Of a stretch of DNA of 18,309 nt, positions 7,162-14,627 are shown piece after piece; within the stretch, counting starts at the first letter, position 1, and each line of letters starts with the position of its first letter. The notes under the pieces are model-generated. The model saw nothing but the letters and a program-made list of their open reading frames with translations, was not told the DNA's origin and did no database searches. Source of the DNA: Candidatus Levyibacteriota bacterium (GTDB lineage: Bacteria; Patescibacteriota; Microgenomatia; Levybacterales; UBA12049); assembly GCA_016184205.1 (NCBI GenBank), contig JACPDD010000023.1, positions 1 to 18,309 of the forward strand, read 5' to 3'. The translations under genes and the position numbers were made by a program.

Positions 7162-7170
7162 ATTCTAACA
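7162..7170 (-). promoter_or_regulatory. Possible extended -10 promoter for the pyrE-like gene
   Basis: On the minus strand TGT-TAGAAT (7170 to 7162) fits an extended -10 element (TGn plus TATAAT with one mismatch). I see no matching -35 hexamer at 16-18 nt. It predicts a start near 7155 and a leader of about 60 nt. It lies back to back with the tRNA-Thr promoter on the other strand. Confidence 0.35.
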
Positions 7171-7174
7171 CGAT

Positions 7175-7203
7175 TTGCCATAACATGATAGATTTAATAA
7201 AAT
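7175..7203 (+). promoter_or_regulatory. Promoter of tRNA-Thr and the downstream Ig-domain gene
   Basis: TTGCCA (7175-7180), 17-nt spacer, TAAAAT (7198-7203). The expected start is near 7210 and the mature tRNA begins at 7212, so there is almost no 5' leader. It is the only promoter I see upstream of the Ig-domain gene at 7293, which implies co-transcription. Confidence 0.65.
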
Positions 7204-7211
7204 AAAGTCGT

Positions 7212-7284
7212 GCCGAAGTAACTCAGTTGGTAGAGTAGCTCTTTCGTAAAGAGCAAGTCGTGAGTTCGAATCTCACCTTCGGCT
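7212..7284 (+). tRNA. tRNA-Thr (anticodon CGT)
   Basis: A full cloverleaf can be folded by eye. The acceptor stem GCCGAAG (7212-7218) pairs with CTTCGGC (7277-7283). The D stem is ACTC/GAGT. The anticodon stem GCTCT/AGAGC encloses TTCGTAA with anticodon CGT at 7245-7247, which reads ACG (Thr). The variable loop is AAGTC and the T arm GTGAG-TTCGAAT-CTCAC. The base after the acceptor stem is T (7284) and no CCA is encoded, so CCA must be added enzymatically. The ATG of a protein gene follows 8 nt later. Confidence 0.95.
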
Positions 7285-7292
7285 CTTGGAAT

Positions 7293-8009
7293 ATGGCAAA
7301 ACGCAGATCCAGGCTATCAAGACACACGGAAAGAAAAACTAAGCAGAATTTAGTTTTAAGCCTTTTTGGGATAGCCGTTGTTATTTTTATAGTTTTCAAG
7401 CTTGGAATTCCCCTTCTTGTAAACTTTAGTCTTTTTATTGCCAACCAGAAAGATAAAACAGATACAACTCAACAAGTTAACAATCCTTCATTTATACCAC
7501 CTCCAGTGCTTAATCCTCTGCCTGTTGCAACAAACAGCGCAAAGGTTTCAGTATCAGGAATAGGTAGCCCTAACCAAACAGTTAGGGTATATGTTAACGG
7601 CGACTTAGCAGATGAAGTGTCAACTAAAAAAGACGGATCTTTTTCAAGCATTCAGGATATTAAAAAAGGACCCAATAGCATAAAGGCAAAATCCGAGCAG
7701 AAAGGAAAAACGAGCGGTTTCTCAAATACCGTAACCGTCAACTATATTGATACAAAGCCAACTATGGAGCTTACTTCCCCATCAGATGGTCAATCTTTTT
7801 CAAAGGAAAACAACAAAGCTTCAGTCACAGGAAAAGTTAGTGCCGGAGCAAGGATAACGGTTAATGGATTCTGGGCAATTGTAGATGAAAATAGCAATTT
7901 CTCTTACAATTTGTCTCTTCAGAGCGGAGAAAATCAAATAAAAGTAATTGCAACAGATGAGGCAGGAAACACAACAGAAAGAGAAATCAAGGTTACTTAC
8001 AATCCTTAG
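7293..8009 (+). CDS. Membrane-anchored protein with two Ig-like domains
   Basis: I do not recognise a specific family member, but the architecture is clear. The 238-residue product has a very basic N-terminus (MAKRRSRLSRHTERK), a membrane helix at about 20-48, and a Pro/Asn/Thr-rich linker (58-82). Two beta-rich repeats follow (about 83-152 and 155-236), each with a VxGxxxxGxxVxVNG start and an NxIxVxAxD-like end; the second ends with GENQIKVIATDEAGNTTE. This pattern is typical of bacterial Ig-like or glucodextranase-B-like domains on exported proteins, so a signal-anchored extracytoplasmic protein is likely. The start is ATG at 7293; the frame is open further upstream but only through the tRNA. 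No ribosome binding site is present. Its stop overlaps the stop of the convergent polymerase gene by 3 nt. Confidence 0.8.
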   Translation: MAKRRSRLSRHTERKTKQNLVLSLFGIAVVIFIVFKLGIPLLVNFSLFIANQKDKTDTTQQVNNPSFIPPPVLNPLPVATNSAKVSVSGIGSPNQTVRVYVNGDLADEVSTKKDGSFSSIQDIKKGPNSIKAKSEQKGKTSGFSNTVTVNYIDTKPTMELTSPSDGQSFSKENNKASVTGKVSAGARITVNGFWAIVDENSNFSYNLSLQSGENQIKVIATDEAGNTTEREIKVTYNP

Positions 8010-9172
8010 CCCTCAGATAGACCGAGGAGAATCCACATCCATAGCGTTATGGGCGCATAGAAAAGACTATTTGCAAATAAGCTGCCAACAAGCAGTGACA
8101 CCGAGGAAGAGATTATAACTGCCGAAAACATTTTTTTCCTAAACTTTGCAAAAGATATAATTCTTGTCCATAAATATAAATATGCAAAAAGACCAACGAT
8201 CCCAGTTGTGGCAAGGACAAAGAGAAAACTATTATCTGTACCCGAAGCTGAGTGGTTAGGATACTTGCTTTCTGAGCGCGTAATATTATATTTTTTGATT
8301 GCAAATTGGTAAGCATTAAACCCAACTCCAAAAATTGGGTTTTTCTCAAAAATAGCTAAGGCACTTTTGGCAGAAGGAATTCTTGCTTGAGAAGACGTGA
8401 GGCGAAGTAAATTTGTCCCCTCGCTTTTAAATCCTACCATAGACAATACGGACACTATCGAAACAAATACAATAGTAAAAATCAAAAATAATCTCTTCTT
8501 TCCCCAAAGGATCATAAAGGTAAACAACCCTACAAAAAGCATTAGATAGGCACTTCTTGAAAAGGTTAGGGCGATTGCTAGTAAAGTTACAATTGCCAAA
8601 AGTCCATGCAGGATATTTTTTCTTTTGAAAAAAAGGCCTAATAAGAATAAGAAGTACAATACAAAAAATGCTCCGGCAAAATTAGGGTCTAGAAAAGTTG
8701 AAAATAGCCTGTAAAGGTGCTCATCCCATCCAAGATAATAGAGATTTCGGAGGTTGGGATATAGAAAGTACTGGACAAACCCTAAAGATAAAACTACCCC
8801 TCCAACAACAACTAAAAACCTCGATGCGTTTTTTTTGAAGTCCCGGTCAAAGTTTGAAACTATAAAGTATACTCCCGCATAAGCAATCCACCTTATTAAA
8901 TAAAGAGACGAGACCAGCATCTCATTAGTTTTAAGATTTACAGAGTTTATGAGTAAAGACAAAGCTGCAACAGAAACAAATATTAATATTGGCCTTGCAA
9001 GGAGAGGCCTTCGAAAATAAAATATCTGCAGGACTACAAACAAAAAAACTGCAATGTCTAATGCTTTTATGGCTATGCCATTTGAAAACTGAATTCTTGC
9101 AATTTCGCCCAGCGCAAACGACATGAGTAAAATTACAAAAAGGAATTTTTGAAGACCTAATCTTTTTGCCAT
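8006..9172 (-). CDS. O-antigen ligase/polymerase-like membrane protein (Wzy/WaaL family)
   Basis: This is probably a glycan polymerase or ligase acting on lipid-linked sugars on the outer face of the membrane. From ATG 9172 the product is 388 residues with about ten to twelve hydrophobic segments. Family-like features are STFLDPNFAG and LTFSRSAYL in mid-protein, a large extracytoplasmic loop containing NPIFGVGFNAY, then NHSASGTDNSFL and TTGIVG. This matches the Wzy_C pattern (arginines in the loop, an H/N-rich segment, a TTG(I/L)xG helix start). A TTG at 9181 is an alternative start with a weak AGGGGA site 5 nt upstream. Polymerase and ligase cannot be told apart by sequence alone. It is the last gene of the glycan operon and overlaps the preceding GT2 gene by 16 nt. 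Confidence 0.8.
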   Translation of the reverse strand: MAKRLGLQKFLFVILLMSFALGEIARIQFSNGIAIKALDIAVFLFVVLQIFYFRRPLLARPILIFVSVAALSLLINSVNLKTNEMLVSSLYLIRWIAYAGVYFIVSNFDRDFKKNASRFLVVVGGVVLSLGFVQYFLYPNLRNLYYLGWDEHLYRLFSTFLDPNFAGAFFVLYFLFLLGLFFKRKNILHGLLAIVTLLAIALTFSRSAYLMLFVGLFTFMILWGKKRLFLIFTIVFVSIVSVLSMVGFKSEGTNLLRLTSSQARIPSAKSALAIFEKNPIFGVGFNAYQFAIKKYNITRSESKYPNHSASGTDNSFLFVLATTGIVGLFAYLYLWTRIISFAKFRKKMFSAVIISSSVSLLVGSLFANSLFYAPITLWMWILLGLSEG

Positions 9173-9903
9173 AGAAGCCAAAGCTTTCCCCTGACTAAAA
9201 ATGCATGAAAGCTCATCAAAGTTGCTGACATAATTCCAGGTATTCCATCAAGAAATCCCCTTTTGACAAGATAATTTTGAAGGAACTTAACTTTTGTATG
9301 CAAAGCTATGGACAAAAAATTCGCTCCTACACCTTTTTTATACAATTCCCTGCTTCGTATGTCTGTATATAAGTTTATCTCTGCCAAAAACTGAGCAATC
9401 GTTGAGTGCGGAAAATGCTGAATGGAGTTCCTAAGTTTTCCAACTCTCCCTTTAATTTTCCATTTTTCATGCACAAGCCCTTCCCACTTGCCAGCGCCTC
9501 TTTTAGCAAGCCGCAAAAATGAAGCACTACCCGCTTCCCCATGTCTTAACTGTTTACCCCACATTACATCTCTCCTTTTTATCAGGAATCCGCTGTAGAA
9601 ATTCATAGGATCTGCTACTGTGGACTGAATTTCATATCTAAGCGAATCTGTGATTCTCTCATCGGCATCAACAAATAAGACCCATTCATTTCTTGCTCTT
9701 TCAAGCCCTATGTTTCTCTGTTTTGAAAAATTACCACCCAATGATTCCCTTATTACTTCTGCTTTTTCTTTTTCCGAAAGCTCCGCTGTTTTGTCTTGGG
9801 AATCATCATCAATCACTAAAATTTGATCACACCATTTAACGCTTTCAAGACAGTCCACGATATTTTTTTCTTCATTGTGAGTCAGCACTACAGCCGTTAT
9901 CAT
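9157..9903 (-). CDS. Glycosyltransferase family 2, WaaE/KdtX-like
   Basis: This is a cytoplasmic GT-A enzyme that transfers a sugar from a nucleotide donor to a growing glycan. The 248-residue product starts MITAVVLTHNEEKNI, with the donor-binding acidic cluster DDD at 32-34 and the DxD-type metal site DADE at 79-82. A W-x(n)-VHE motif (WEGLVHEKW, about 138-146) and a later hydrophobic C-terminal segment are typical of the WaaE/KdtX-like branch, whose characterised members add glucose to LPS inner core. The acceptor cannot be known here. The ATG at 9903 overlaps the upstream GT2 stop by 4 nt (ATGA arrangement), so translation is coupled. Confidence 0.85.
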   Translation of the reverse strand: MITAVVLTHNEEKNIVDCLESVKWCDQILVIDDDSQDKTAELSEKEKAEVIRESLGGNFSKQRNIGLERARNEWVLFVDADERITDSLRYEIQSTVADPMNFYSGFLIKRRDVMWGKQLRHGEAGSASFLRLAKRGAGKWEGLVHEKWKIKGRVGKLRNSIQHFPHSTIAQFLAEINLYTDIRSRELYKKGVGANFLSIALHTKVKFLQNYLVKRGFLDGIPGIMSATLMSFHAFLVRGKLWLLWQKD

Positions 9904-10724
9904 AGATATTTAAAAGCTAAGAGCGCATGGAAGCCCGCCTTGGGATTCTTTACCAAAATATAGAAGCTTTGAGCAATAACAAAGATTCTATTTAGCCAAA
10001 AAGTTCCGCTAATATGTTTCTTGCCGAATTGGAGCGCGCTTTTTGTCTGATTATAAATTGCCACAGCCGAATCTTTACCAACAGTTTTACTTAAACTATG
10101 TCCTATTGAAACTTGCGGAAGAACATAAGTTAAATAGCCTTTATTTTTTGCTCTTATGCAAAAATCCACGTCTTCATAATACAGGAAAAAACGTTCGTCA
10201 AAAAGACCAATTTTATCAAATACGTCTTTTTTTACTAACATAGCGCATCCTGACGTATAATCAACCTGCCGAGGTTTTTTGTTTGAAATTTTACTAGTTT
10301 CATTATGAGTTGTTCTTCCAAAAAGTTTATTAATTTTTCCGCCAAGATCATAGATAATTTTCCCATCTCTTTTGAATTTTATTGCCGGGCCAATTATTCC
10401 GGCATTTTCAAACTGATTGCCAAATTTAATAAGCGCACTTAGGAAATCTTGTTTTGCTATTGCGTCATTATTTAGAAGCAGAATGTAATCTGCGTCCTTG
10501 GATAAGGCATGTTTAATCCCCACATTAACTCCGCCAGCAAAGCCCAAATTTTTTTTAGTTCTCAAAACTTCAATCTTGCCCTTAAAACGCCCAGCATCGA
10601 AGTTTTGACTATTGTCTACAATAATTAGCCTATCAAAGTTCAACTTTGCTTTAACAATGCTTTTTACGCAATCCAGGGTAACAAGCTTATCTCCAAAATG
10701 TAAAACTATTATAAATATATTCAT
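9900..10724 (-). CDS. Glycosyltransferase family 2, rhamnosyltransferase-like (second copy)
   Basis: The 274-residue GT-A fold enzyme starts at ATG 10724, giving MNIFIIVLHFGDK. The frame is open 12 codons further up, but the ATGA overlap with the preceding GT4 gene (10721-10724) fixes the start. Motifs are VDNS at 37-40, KNLGFAGGVNVGI at 59-70, the LLNND metal site at 83-87 and YYEDVDFCIRA at 182-192. The last is typical of the RfbF/WbbL-like rhamnosyl or galactofuranosyl transferase branch. The gene resembles the GT2 at 11812-12669 motif for motif and the two are probably paralogues. The donor sugar is not inferable from sequence. Confidence 0.85.
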   Translation of the reverse strand: MNIFIIVLHFGDKLVTLDCVKSIVKAKLNFDRLIIVDNSQNFDAGRFKGKIEVLRTKKNLGFAGGVNVGIKHALSKDADYILLLNNDAIAKQDFLSALIKFGNQFENAGIIGPAIKFKRDGKIIYDLGGKINKLFGRTTHNETSKISNKKPRQVDYTSGCAMLVKKDVFDKIGLFDERFFLYYEDVDFCIRAKNKGYLTYVLPQVSIGHSLSKTVGKDSAVAIYNQTKSALQFGKKHISGTFWLNRIFVIAQSFYILVKNPKAGFHALLAFKYL

Positions 10725-11818
10725 CGTCTTGTATTTATTAAATTCAACACATCCTCGCAAAATTTATCCATTGCAAATTTGCTTGTTCTTTTTAACCCTC
10801 TGGCAATCATAGATTTCCTTTTTCTAGGATTTTTTACAATATCTCTCATTGCTTCTCCAATTTCTTTGTAGTCCTTGGGATTAACTAAAATTCCCGCATT
10901 GCCCAATACTTCCGGGGTAGAGCCGGTTTTTCCCCCAATCACAGGAACCCCGGATTTCATAGCTTCCAAAATTGGCAGCCCAAATCCTTCATAAAAACTC
11001 GGTGAAACAAAAGCAGTTGAGCCTCTGTACAAAGATGCAAGCTTATCCTCTTTTACAAAACCCAAGAATTTAATATTGTTTCCCTTATCATACCTTGAAA
11101 CATGTTTAATTTCGTTGTCAAACCATTTATCCACGCCTACAACATACAGCTCAAAATCAAGATGGGCTTTTTCTAAGAAGTAGAAAAATGCCCTTAGGAT
11201 TCCCGGAACATTCTTTGTCATTTTCAAAGCTCCAACAAAAAGGAAGTAAGGTTTTTTTGATTTATATTTTTTCCCAATGCTTTTAAATTTTTTAGAAACA
11301 CCAGGATAGGAAACTTGAATTTTTTTACTTTTTGTTCTGTAAAATTTGATTAAGTCTTTTTTTGAATTCTCAGAAATGGCCAATATAATGTCTGAGGATT
11401 CTGCGGCATTTAATGTTTCCCTTTTTAATTTTGACAGCGAAGAAGGATACATCTTGGGAAATTTCTCAAATGCCAAGTCATATACAAAACCTATGGTGTA
11501 TGGCTTTTTTCTAAAAGGCATATAGGAAGGGACTGCTTGTGAAAGAGCTAAAAAAACATCAGGCATATCTTTTCTTACCCTCATTGGCAGCCAAATCTTC
11601 ATCCAACCCCTTACCGGAGTAACCACAACATTTTTCATGCTAGGCCCAAAACTTTTCATGACAGCCTTTTCAATTGGATAGAAGCTGTAAAGAAGATATC
11701 TATTCTTTTTATCTGATTTGCCCAGCGATTCAAGAAGATTTTTAGCAACTTGGTACACGCCAACTTTTAACCTCTTATCTTTTATTCCCAAGCATCCTGC
11801 ATCAACGCCAATTAACAT
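10721..11818 (-). CDS. Glycosyltransferase family 4 (GT-B)
   Basis: This retaining GT-B enzyme uses a nucleotide sugar. The 365-residue product has an N-terminal acceptor domain (GVDAGCLG at 4-11, with a GVYQVAKNLL helix) and a C-terminal donor domain beginning at about YFLFVGALKMTKN (191-203). The GT4 hallmark E-x7-E is EGFGLPILE at 277-285, followed by the donor-contacting GGKTGSTPEVLGNAG (295-309). It resembles mannosyltransferases of the WbaZ/MtfB kind, but the sugar is not provable from sequence. The ATG at 11818 overlaps the preceding gene by 7 nt and its stop overlaps the next start by 4 nt, so it sits mid-operon. Confidence 0.9.
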   Translation of the reverse strand: MLIGVDAGCLGIKDKRLKVGVYQVAKNLLESLGKSDKKNRYLLYSFYPIEKAVMKSFGPSMKNVVVTPVRGWMKIWLPMRVRKDMPDVFLALSQAVPSYMPFRKKPYTIGFVYDLAFEKFPKMYPSSLSKLKRETLNAAESSDIILAISENSKKDLIKFYRTKSKKIQVSYPGVSKKFKSIGKKYKSKKPYFLFVGALKMTKNVPGILRAFFYFLEKAHLDFELYVVGVDKWFDNEIKHVSRYDKGNNIKFLGFVKEDKLASLYRGSTAFVSPSFYEGFGLPILEAMKSGVPVIGGKTGSTPEVLGNAGILVNPKDYKEIGEAMRDIVKNPRKRKSMIARGLKRTSKFAMDKFCEDVLNLINTRR

Positions 11819-12669
11819 TTTTTGTAAAATCTCCTTAAAAAATAATCCCTGATTCCCAAAACTTCCGCCCTATCTTTTGCTTGGTATATTGTTTTAGGTA
11901 ATCTAATAAATTCCCTTATCTTTATTTTTAAGGGTGCGAATCTTTCCAGAAACAATAAGTGATTTCTTGCCATATAATATTGCATTAATTTAGAATTTTT
12001 TCCTACAGATGAAGAGGCATTGTGTACAAGTGAAATATTGGGATCAATTACTAATTTAAAATTTGCTTCCAATGCTCTTTGACAAAAATCTACGTCTTCA
12101 TAGTATAGAAAGTAGTCTTCTTTTAGAAGACCTATTCTATCAAAAACTTCCTTTTTTATAAAAACGGCGGTTGCAGATATAAAATCTAAATCCAGCTCAA
12201 AGTTATGCTGCCCAACATCTTCCTTGCCATAGCCTATTAAATACGCCGAATATCTTTTATTATCTATTTTCCCTCCAACTGACCAGATTTTCCCATCTTC
12301 GCTGTAAATTTTAGGGCCTACGATACCAACCGAACTATTCTCAAGCAATAGTTCTGTACTCTCTGTGAAATTTTTCAAGAAGTTTTTTGGCAATGTTGTA
12401 TCCGGATTTAGCAGGAAAACTACATCCGCTCCTTTTTTCAAGGCGTATTTTATTCCTATATTGTTTCCTGCTGAAAATCCTAAGTTCTTTTTGTTTTTAA
12501 GAAGCTTTACAAAACTGTACTTTTCTACCTTTGGCAATGTCTTGTCGCGCGATTTGTTATCCACAACAACAACGTTGAATCGTGTCTTAAAAGGAGAAAT
12601 AGAGGTAAGAAGGGCTTCTATGGTTCTCTCATTATTAAAAGTTAAAATTACTATAAAAACTCTAAGCAT
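11812..12669 (-). CDS. Glycosyltransferase family 2, rhamnosyltransferase-like (first copy)
   Basis: The 285-residue GT-A enzyme starts MLRVFIVILTFNNERT. Motifs are VVDNKSRDKT at 35-44, KNLGFSAGNNIGI at 61-73, the LLNPD metal site at 86-90 and YYEDVDFCQRA at 188-198. This is the same branch as the gene at 9900-10724 but with a canonical N-P-D in place of N-N-D. After about 240 a basic, amphipathic C-terminal stretch (RRFYKKC end) could bind the membrane surface. The ATG at 12669 overlaps the flippase 3' end by 8 nt. It probably extends a lipid-linked oligosaccharide that the flippase exports. Confidence 0.87.
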   Translation of the reverse strand: MLRVFIVILTFNNERTIEALLTSISPFKTRFNVVVVDNKSRDKTLPKVEKYSFVKLLKNKKNLGFSAGNNIGIKYALKKGADVVFLLNPDTTLPKNFLKNFTESTELLLENSSVGIVGPKIYSEDGKIWSVGGKIDNKRYSAYLIGYGKEDVGQHNFELDLDFISATAVFIKKEVFDRIGLLKEDYFLYYEDVDFCQRALEANFKLVIDPNISLVHNASSSVGKNSKLMQYYMARNHLLFLERFAPLKIKIREFIRLPKTIYQAKDRAEVLGIRDYFLRRFYKKC

Positions 12670-13909
12670 CGCCTCTCCTGTAATTGTTAAGATAAATTAT
12701 AAAAAGCAATGTTGAAAGAAGAAATAATTCCGTAAGAACGGTAATGTAGCTTGAAGCAATGTAGCCTAACTTAGGAACATATGTAATGTTTAAGACGAAG
12801 TTGAATAGGAGCGCGGCCAAAAGGCTTGCAGCTACGGGATACATGTCCCTTTTTATAAGAAATCTGTAGTAAAGAATATTGTTTGCAAAAAGCAGCGGCA
12901 GGGCAAATATGAGAATTCTAAGAGCTGTTGCGCTTCCTGAAAATTCTGCTCCAGCAAAAATACTAATTATAAAAGGCGCAGCAAAGTATGAAATTGGCAC
13001 GATTATAAAAGAGAGCGCTGCTGCAATAAAGTATGAATTCCTGAATAAATTGTTAAATTTGTTTTTCTTGTTTTCCGCTTTATATTTAGAAAGCAGGGGA
13101 AACACACTTGCCATATAAAATCCCCAAATCACAATTACGTTTTCAAGAATTTTGTAGGCGAGGCTGTAAATCCCGACCTCGCTGCTGTCACGAACAACGG
13201 ATAGGATTATCGTGTCTAGCTTGAAGTAGGCCAGTGAGAACAAAGAAGTAAAACCAATTGGTAAACTAAGTATAAATATTTTCCTTGCAAGATTTCTGTC
13301 AAGGTTAAAATTAAAATTAATATTTCTTCTAAGTAAGCCTACGGTAATCCCCAGTCCTACCAAATTACCAAGAAGTACAGTTGAAATTATGCCATAGAAA
13401 CCTAACTCAAGAAAAATAAATAGTGCTATGAGAGAAACCGTAACTATTTTTGTTAAAACATCGACAAACGTTACCAAATCCAATCTAACTTTTGATTGAA
13501 AAATTGTTGTTCCGTATCCGGTTAGACCTGAAACCCCCACTGCCAATCCACCAATTAAAATTGCGGTTTTAAGCATCAGGGAATAAGGAAAAAATATCAA
13601 AAATATAAAGGCTAAGAAAGTCGATAACAAGACTAGTATAATTTTTAACCAAAAATAAGTGCCGTAAAGTTCCTGAAGTCCTTCGTTTTTACCCGCGAGC
13701 TCCCTGACCATGGTTAGCTGCAAGCCAAAATCTGCAATAACCGCAAAAAAAGCCATGTATGCAAATACAAGAGTAAAATCTCCATAACCACTGGTGCCTA
13801 AATAACGGGTCAAAAGTCCAATGGTTACAATGCTTAGAATAAGAGACAATGCCTTACCTATTAGCTGAACAGAAGTGTTATACCCGATTTTAAACAATAC
13901 ATTATCCAC
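12662..13909 (-). CDS. Polysaccharide flippase (Wzx/MATE-like)
   Basis: This is a lipid-linked oligosaccharide flippase of the MOP superfamily. The product from GTG 13909 is 415 residues with about twelve to fourteen membrane helices. The N-terminus has the family-like pattern IGYNTSVQLIGKALSLIL, then LLTRYLGTSGYGDF and FADFGLQ-type elements (IADFGLQLTMVREL). The frame is open up to 14026, but those codons run through the tRNA-Val gene and are not protein. The GTG at 13909 lies 2 nt after the tRNA; a TTG at 13897 is the only nearby alternative. No ribosome binding site is visible. It is the first protein gene of the glycan operon and overlaps the next gene by 8 nt. Confidence 0.85.
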   Translation of the reverse strand: MDNVLFKIGYNTSVQLIGKALSLILSIVTIGLLTRYLGTSGYGDFTLVFAYMAFFAVIADFGLQLTMVRELAGKNEGLQELYGTYFWLKIILVLLSTFLAFIFLIFFPYSLMLKTAILIGGLAVGVSGLTGYGTTIFQSKVRLDLVTFVDVLTKIVTVSLIALFIFLELGFYGIISTVLLGNLVGLGITVGLLRRNINFNFNLDRNLARKIFILSLPIGFTSLFSLAYFKLDTIILSVVRDSSEVGIYSLAYKILENVIVIWGFYMASVFPLLSKYKAENKKNKFNNLFRNSYFIAAALSFIIVPISYFAAPFIISIFAGAEFSGSATALRILIFALPLLFANNILYYRFLIKRDMYPVAASLLAALLFNFVLNITYVPKLGYIASSYITVLTELFLLSTLLFIIYLNNYRRGDA

Positions 13910-13911
13910 TG

Positions 13912-13983
13912 TGGACTCGAGAGGATTTGAACCTCTGACATCTGCAATGTGAATGCAGCGCTCTACCGCTGAGCTACGAGTCC
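13912..13983 (-). tRNA. tRNA-Val (anticodon CAC)
   Basis: On the minus strand the acceptor stem GGACTCG pairs with CGAGTCC. The D arm is GCTC/GAGC and the anticodon stem CTGCA/TGCAG encloses TTCACAT with anticodon CAC (plus-strand 13949-13951), which reads GTG (Val). The T arm is AGAGG-TTCAAAT-CCTCT and the discriminator base is A (13912). No CCA is encoded. The first downstream codon, GTG of the flippase, begins 2 nt after the discriminator, and that codon is itself read by this tRNA when internal. Confidence 0.95.
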
Positions 13984-13997
13984 AATTATTGAATTTA

Positions 13998-14026
13998 ATC
14001 TTAGCACAAAATAGCCTCATTGACAA
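13998..14026 (-). promoter_or_regulatory. Promoter of tRNA-Val and the glycan operon
   Basis: On the minus strand TTGTCA (14026-14021), 17-nt spacer, TAAGAT (14003-13998), with a TGC extended -10 element just before it. The expected start is near 13991, about 8 nt before the mature tRNA. The -35 box overlaps the opposite-strand -35 of lepB by 5 of 6 bases. It is the only promoter found ahead of the six-gene glycan operon. Confidence 0.65.
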
Positions 14027-14048
14027 AGATACCGGAATCTAAGACAAT
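14020..14048 (+). promoter_or_regulatory. Promoter of lepB (leaderless type)
   Basis: A perfect TTGACA (14020-14025), 17-nt spacer, then a weaker -10 GACAAT (14043-14048). The expected start is about 14055 and the lepB ATG is at 14057, the same 8-nt -10-to-ATG distance as at atpB. There is no Shine-Dalgarno sequence. The -10 box is only a 4/6 match, so confidence is moderate. Confidence 0.5.
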
Positions 14049-14056
14049 CTAAAGAT

Positions 14057-14626
14057 ATGGTTTTAAAAGCTCTTAGAAAAGTCTTTTCTTTTCTCTTAGA
14101 TATTGCAGAAACTTTAGTTTTCTCCCTTGTATTCTTTATTATAATTTGGGCATTTTTTTTGCGTCCCTTTCAGGTTAACGGACTTTCAATGTTTCCATCT
14201 TTTAAGGATAAACAGTATGTTCTCACAAATATAATTGGTCTTCATTTTTCAAGTCCAAAGGTTGGCGATGTAGTGGTTTTTAAATCTCCTATGAATAACG
14301 AAGAGGATTTTATAAAAAGAGTCATAGGCGTACCTTTTGATAAAGTGATGGTTAAAAGCGGACTAGTCTATATAAATGGAAAAACACTTGATGAGAGTAC
14401 ATATGTAAAAAAAGGTGACAAAACTTATGGCGGTGCATTTTTAAAAGAAGGGCTTGAAGTTGAAGTACCAAAAGACTCTTATGTGGTTCTTGGGGATAAC
14501 AGACTCTATAGCTCGGACTCAAGAGAATGGGGATTTGTTCCAAAAGATTTCATAATTGGTACTTCTTTCTTTGCTTATTGGCCAATAGAAGAAGCAAAAC
14601 CAATCAAAAATCCCTTCGAAAACTAA
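14057..14626 (+). CDS. lepB: Signal peptidase I
   Basis: This membrane serine protease removes signal peptides from secreted proteins. The 189-residue product has one N-terminal membrane helix (about 13-35). The catalytic serine S44 is in NGLSMFPSF (box B), the general-base lysine K88 in FIKRVIGVP (box D), and box E is GDNRLYSSDSREWG at 146-159. The length and single anchor fit the Gram-positive (SipS-like) type rather than the two-helix E. coli form. The ATG at 14057 has no ribosome binding site and lies at the predicted transcription start. It is divergent from tRNA-Val and convergent with parB, whose stop is 1 nt away. Confidence 0.95.
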   Translation: MVLKALRKVFSFLLDIAETLVFSLVFFIIIWAFFLRPFQVNGLSMFPSFKDKQYVLTNIIGLHFSSPKVGDVVVFKSPMNNEEDFIKRVIGVPFDKVMVKSGLVYINGKTLDESTYVKKGDKTYGGAFLKEGLEVEVPKDSYVVLGDNRLYSSDSREWGFVPKDFIIGTSFFAYWPIEEAKPIKNPFEN

Positions 14627-14627
14627 T

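Noticed and set aside
7150..7164. Small hairpin AATCC-loop-GGATT in the pyrE leader, possible regulatory element
   Set aside because: Only five base pairs, with no resemblance to a known pyrimidine attenuator or riboswitch.
7260..7292. GTG start at 7260 for the Ig-domain protein
   Set aside because: It lies in the T arm of tRNA-Thr; the ATG at 7293 gives a normal basic N-terminus before the membrane helix.
13910..14026. N-terminal extension of the flippase frame upstream of 13909
   Set aside because: These codons run through the complete tRNA-Val cloverleaf and give a sequence unlike any flippase N-terminus.
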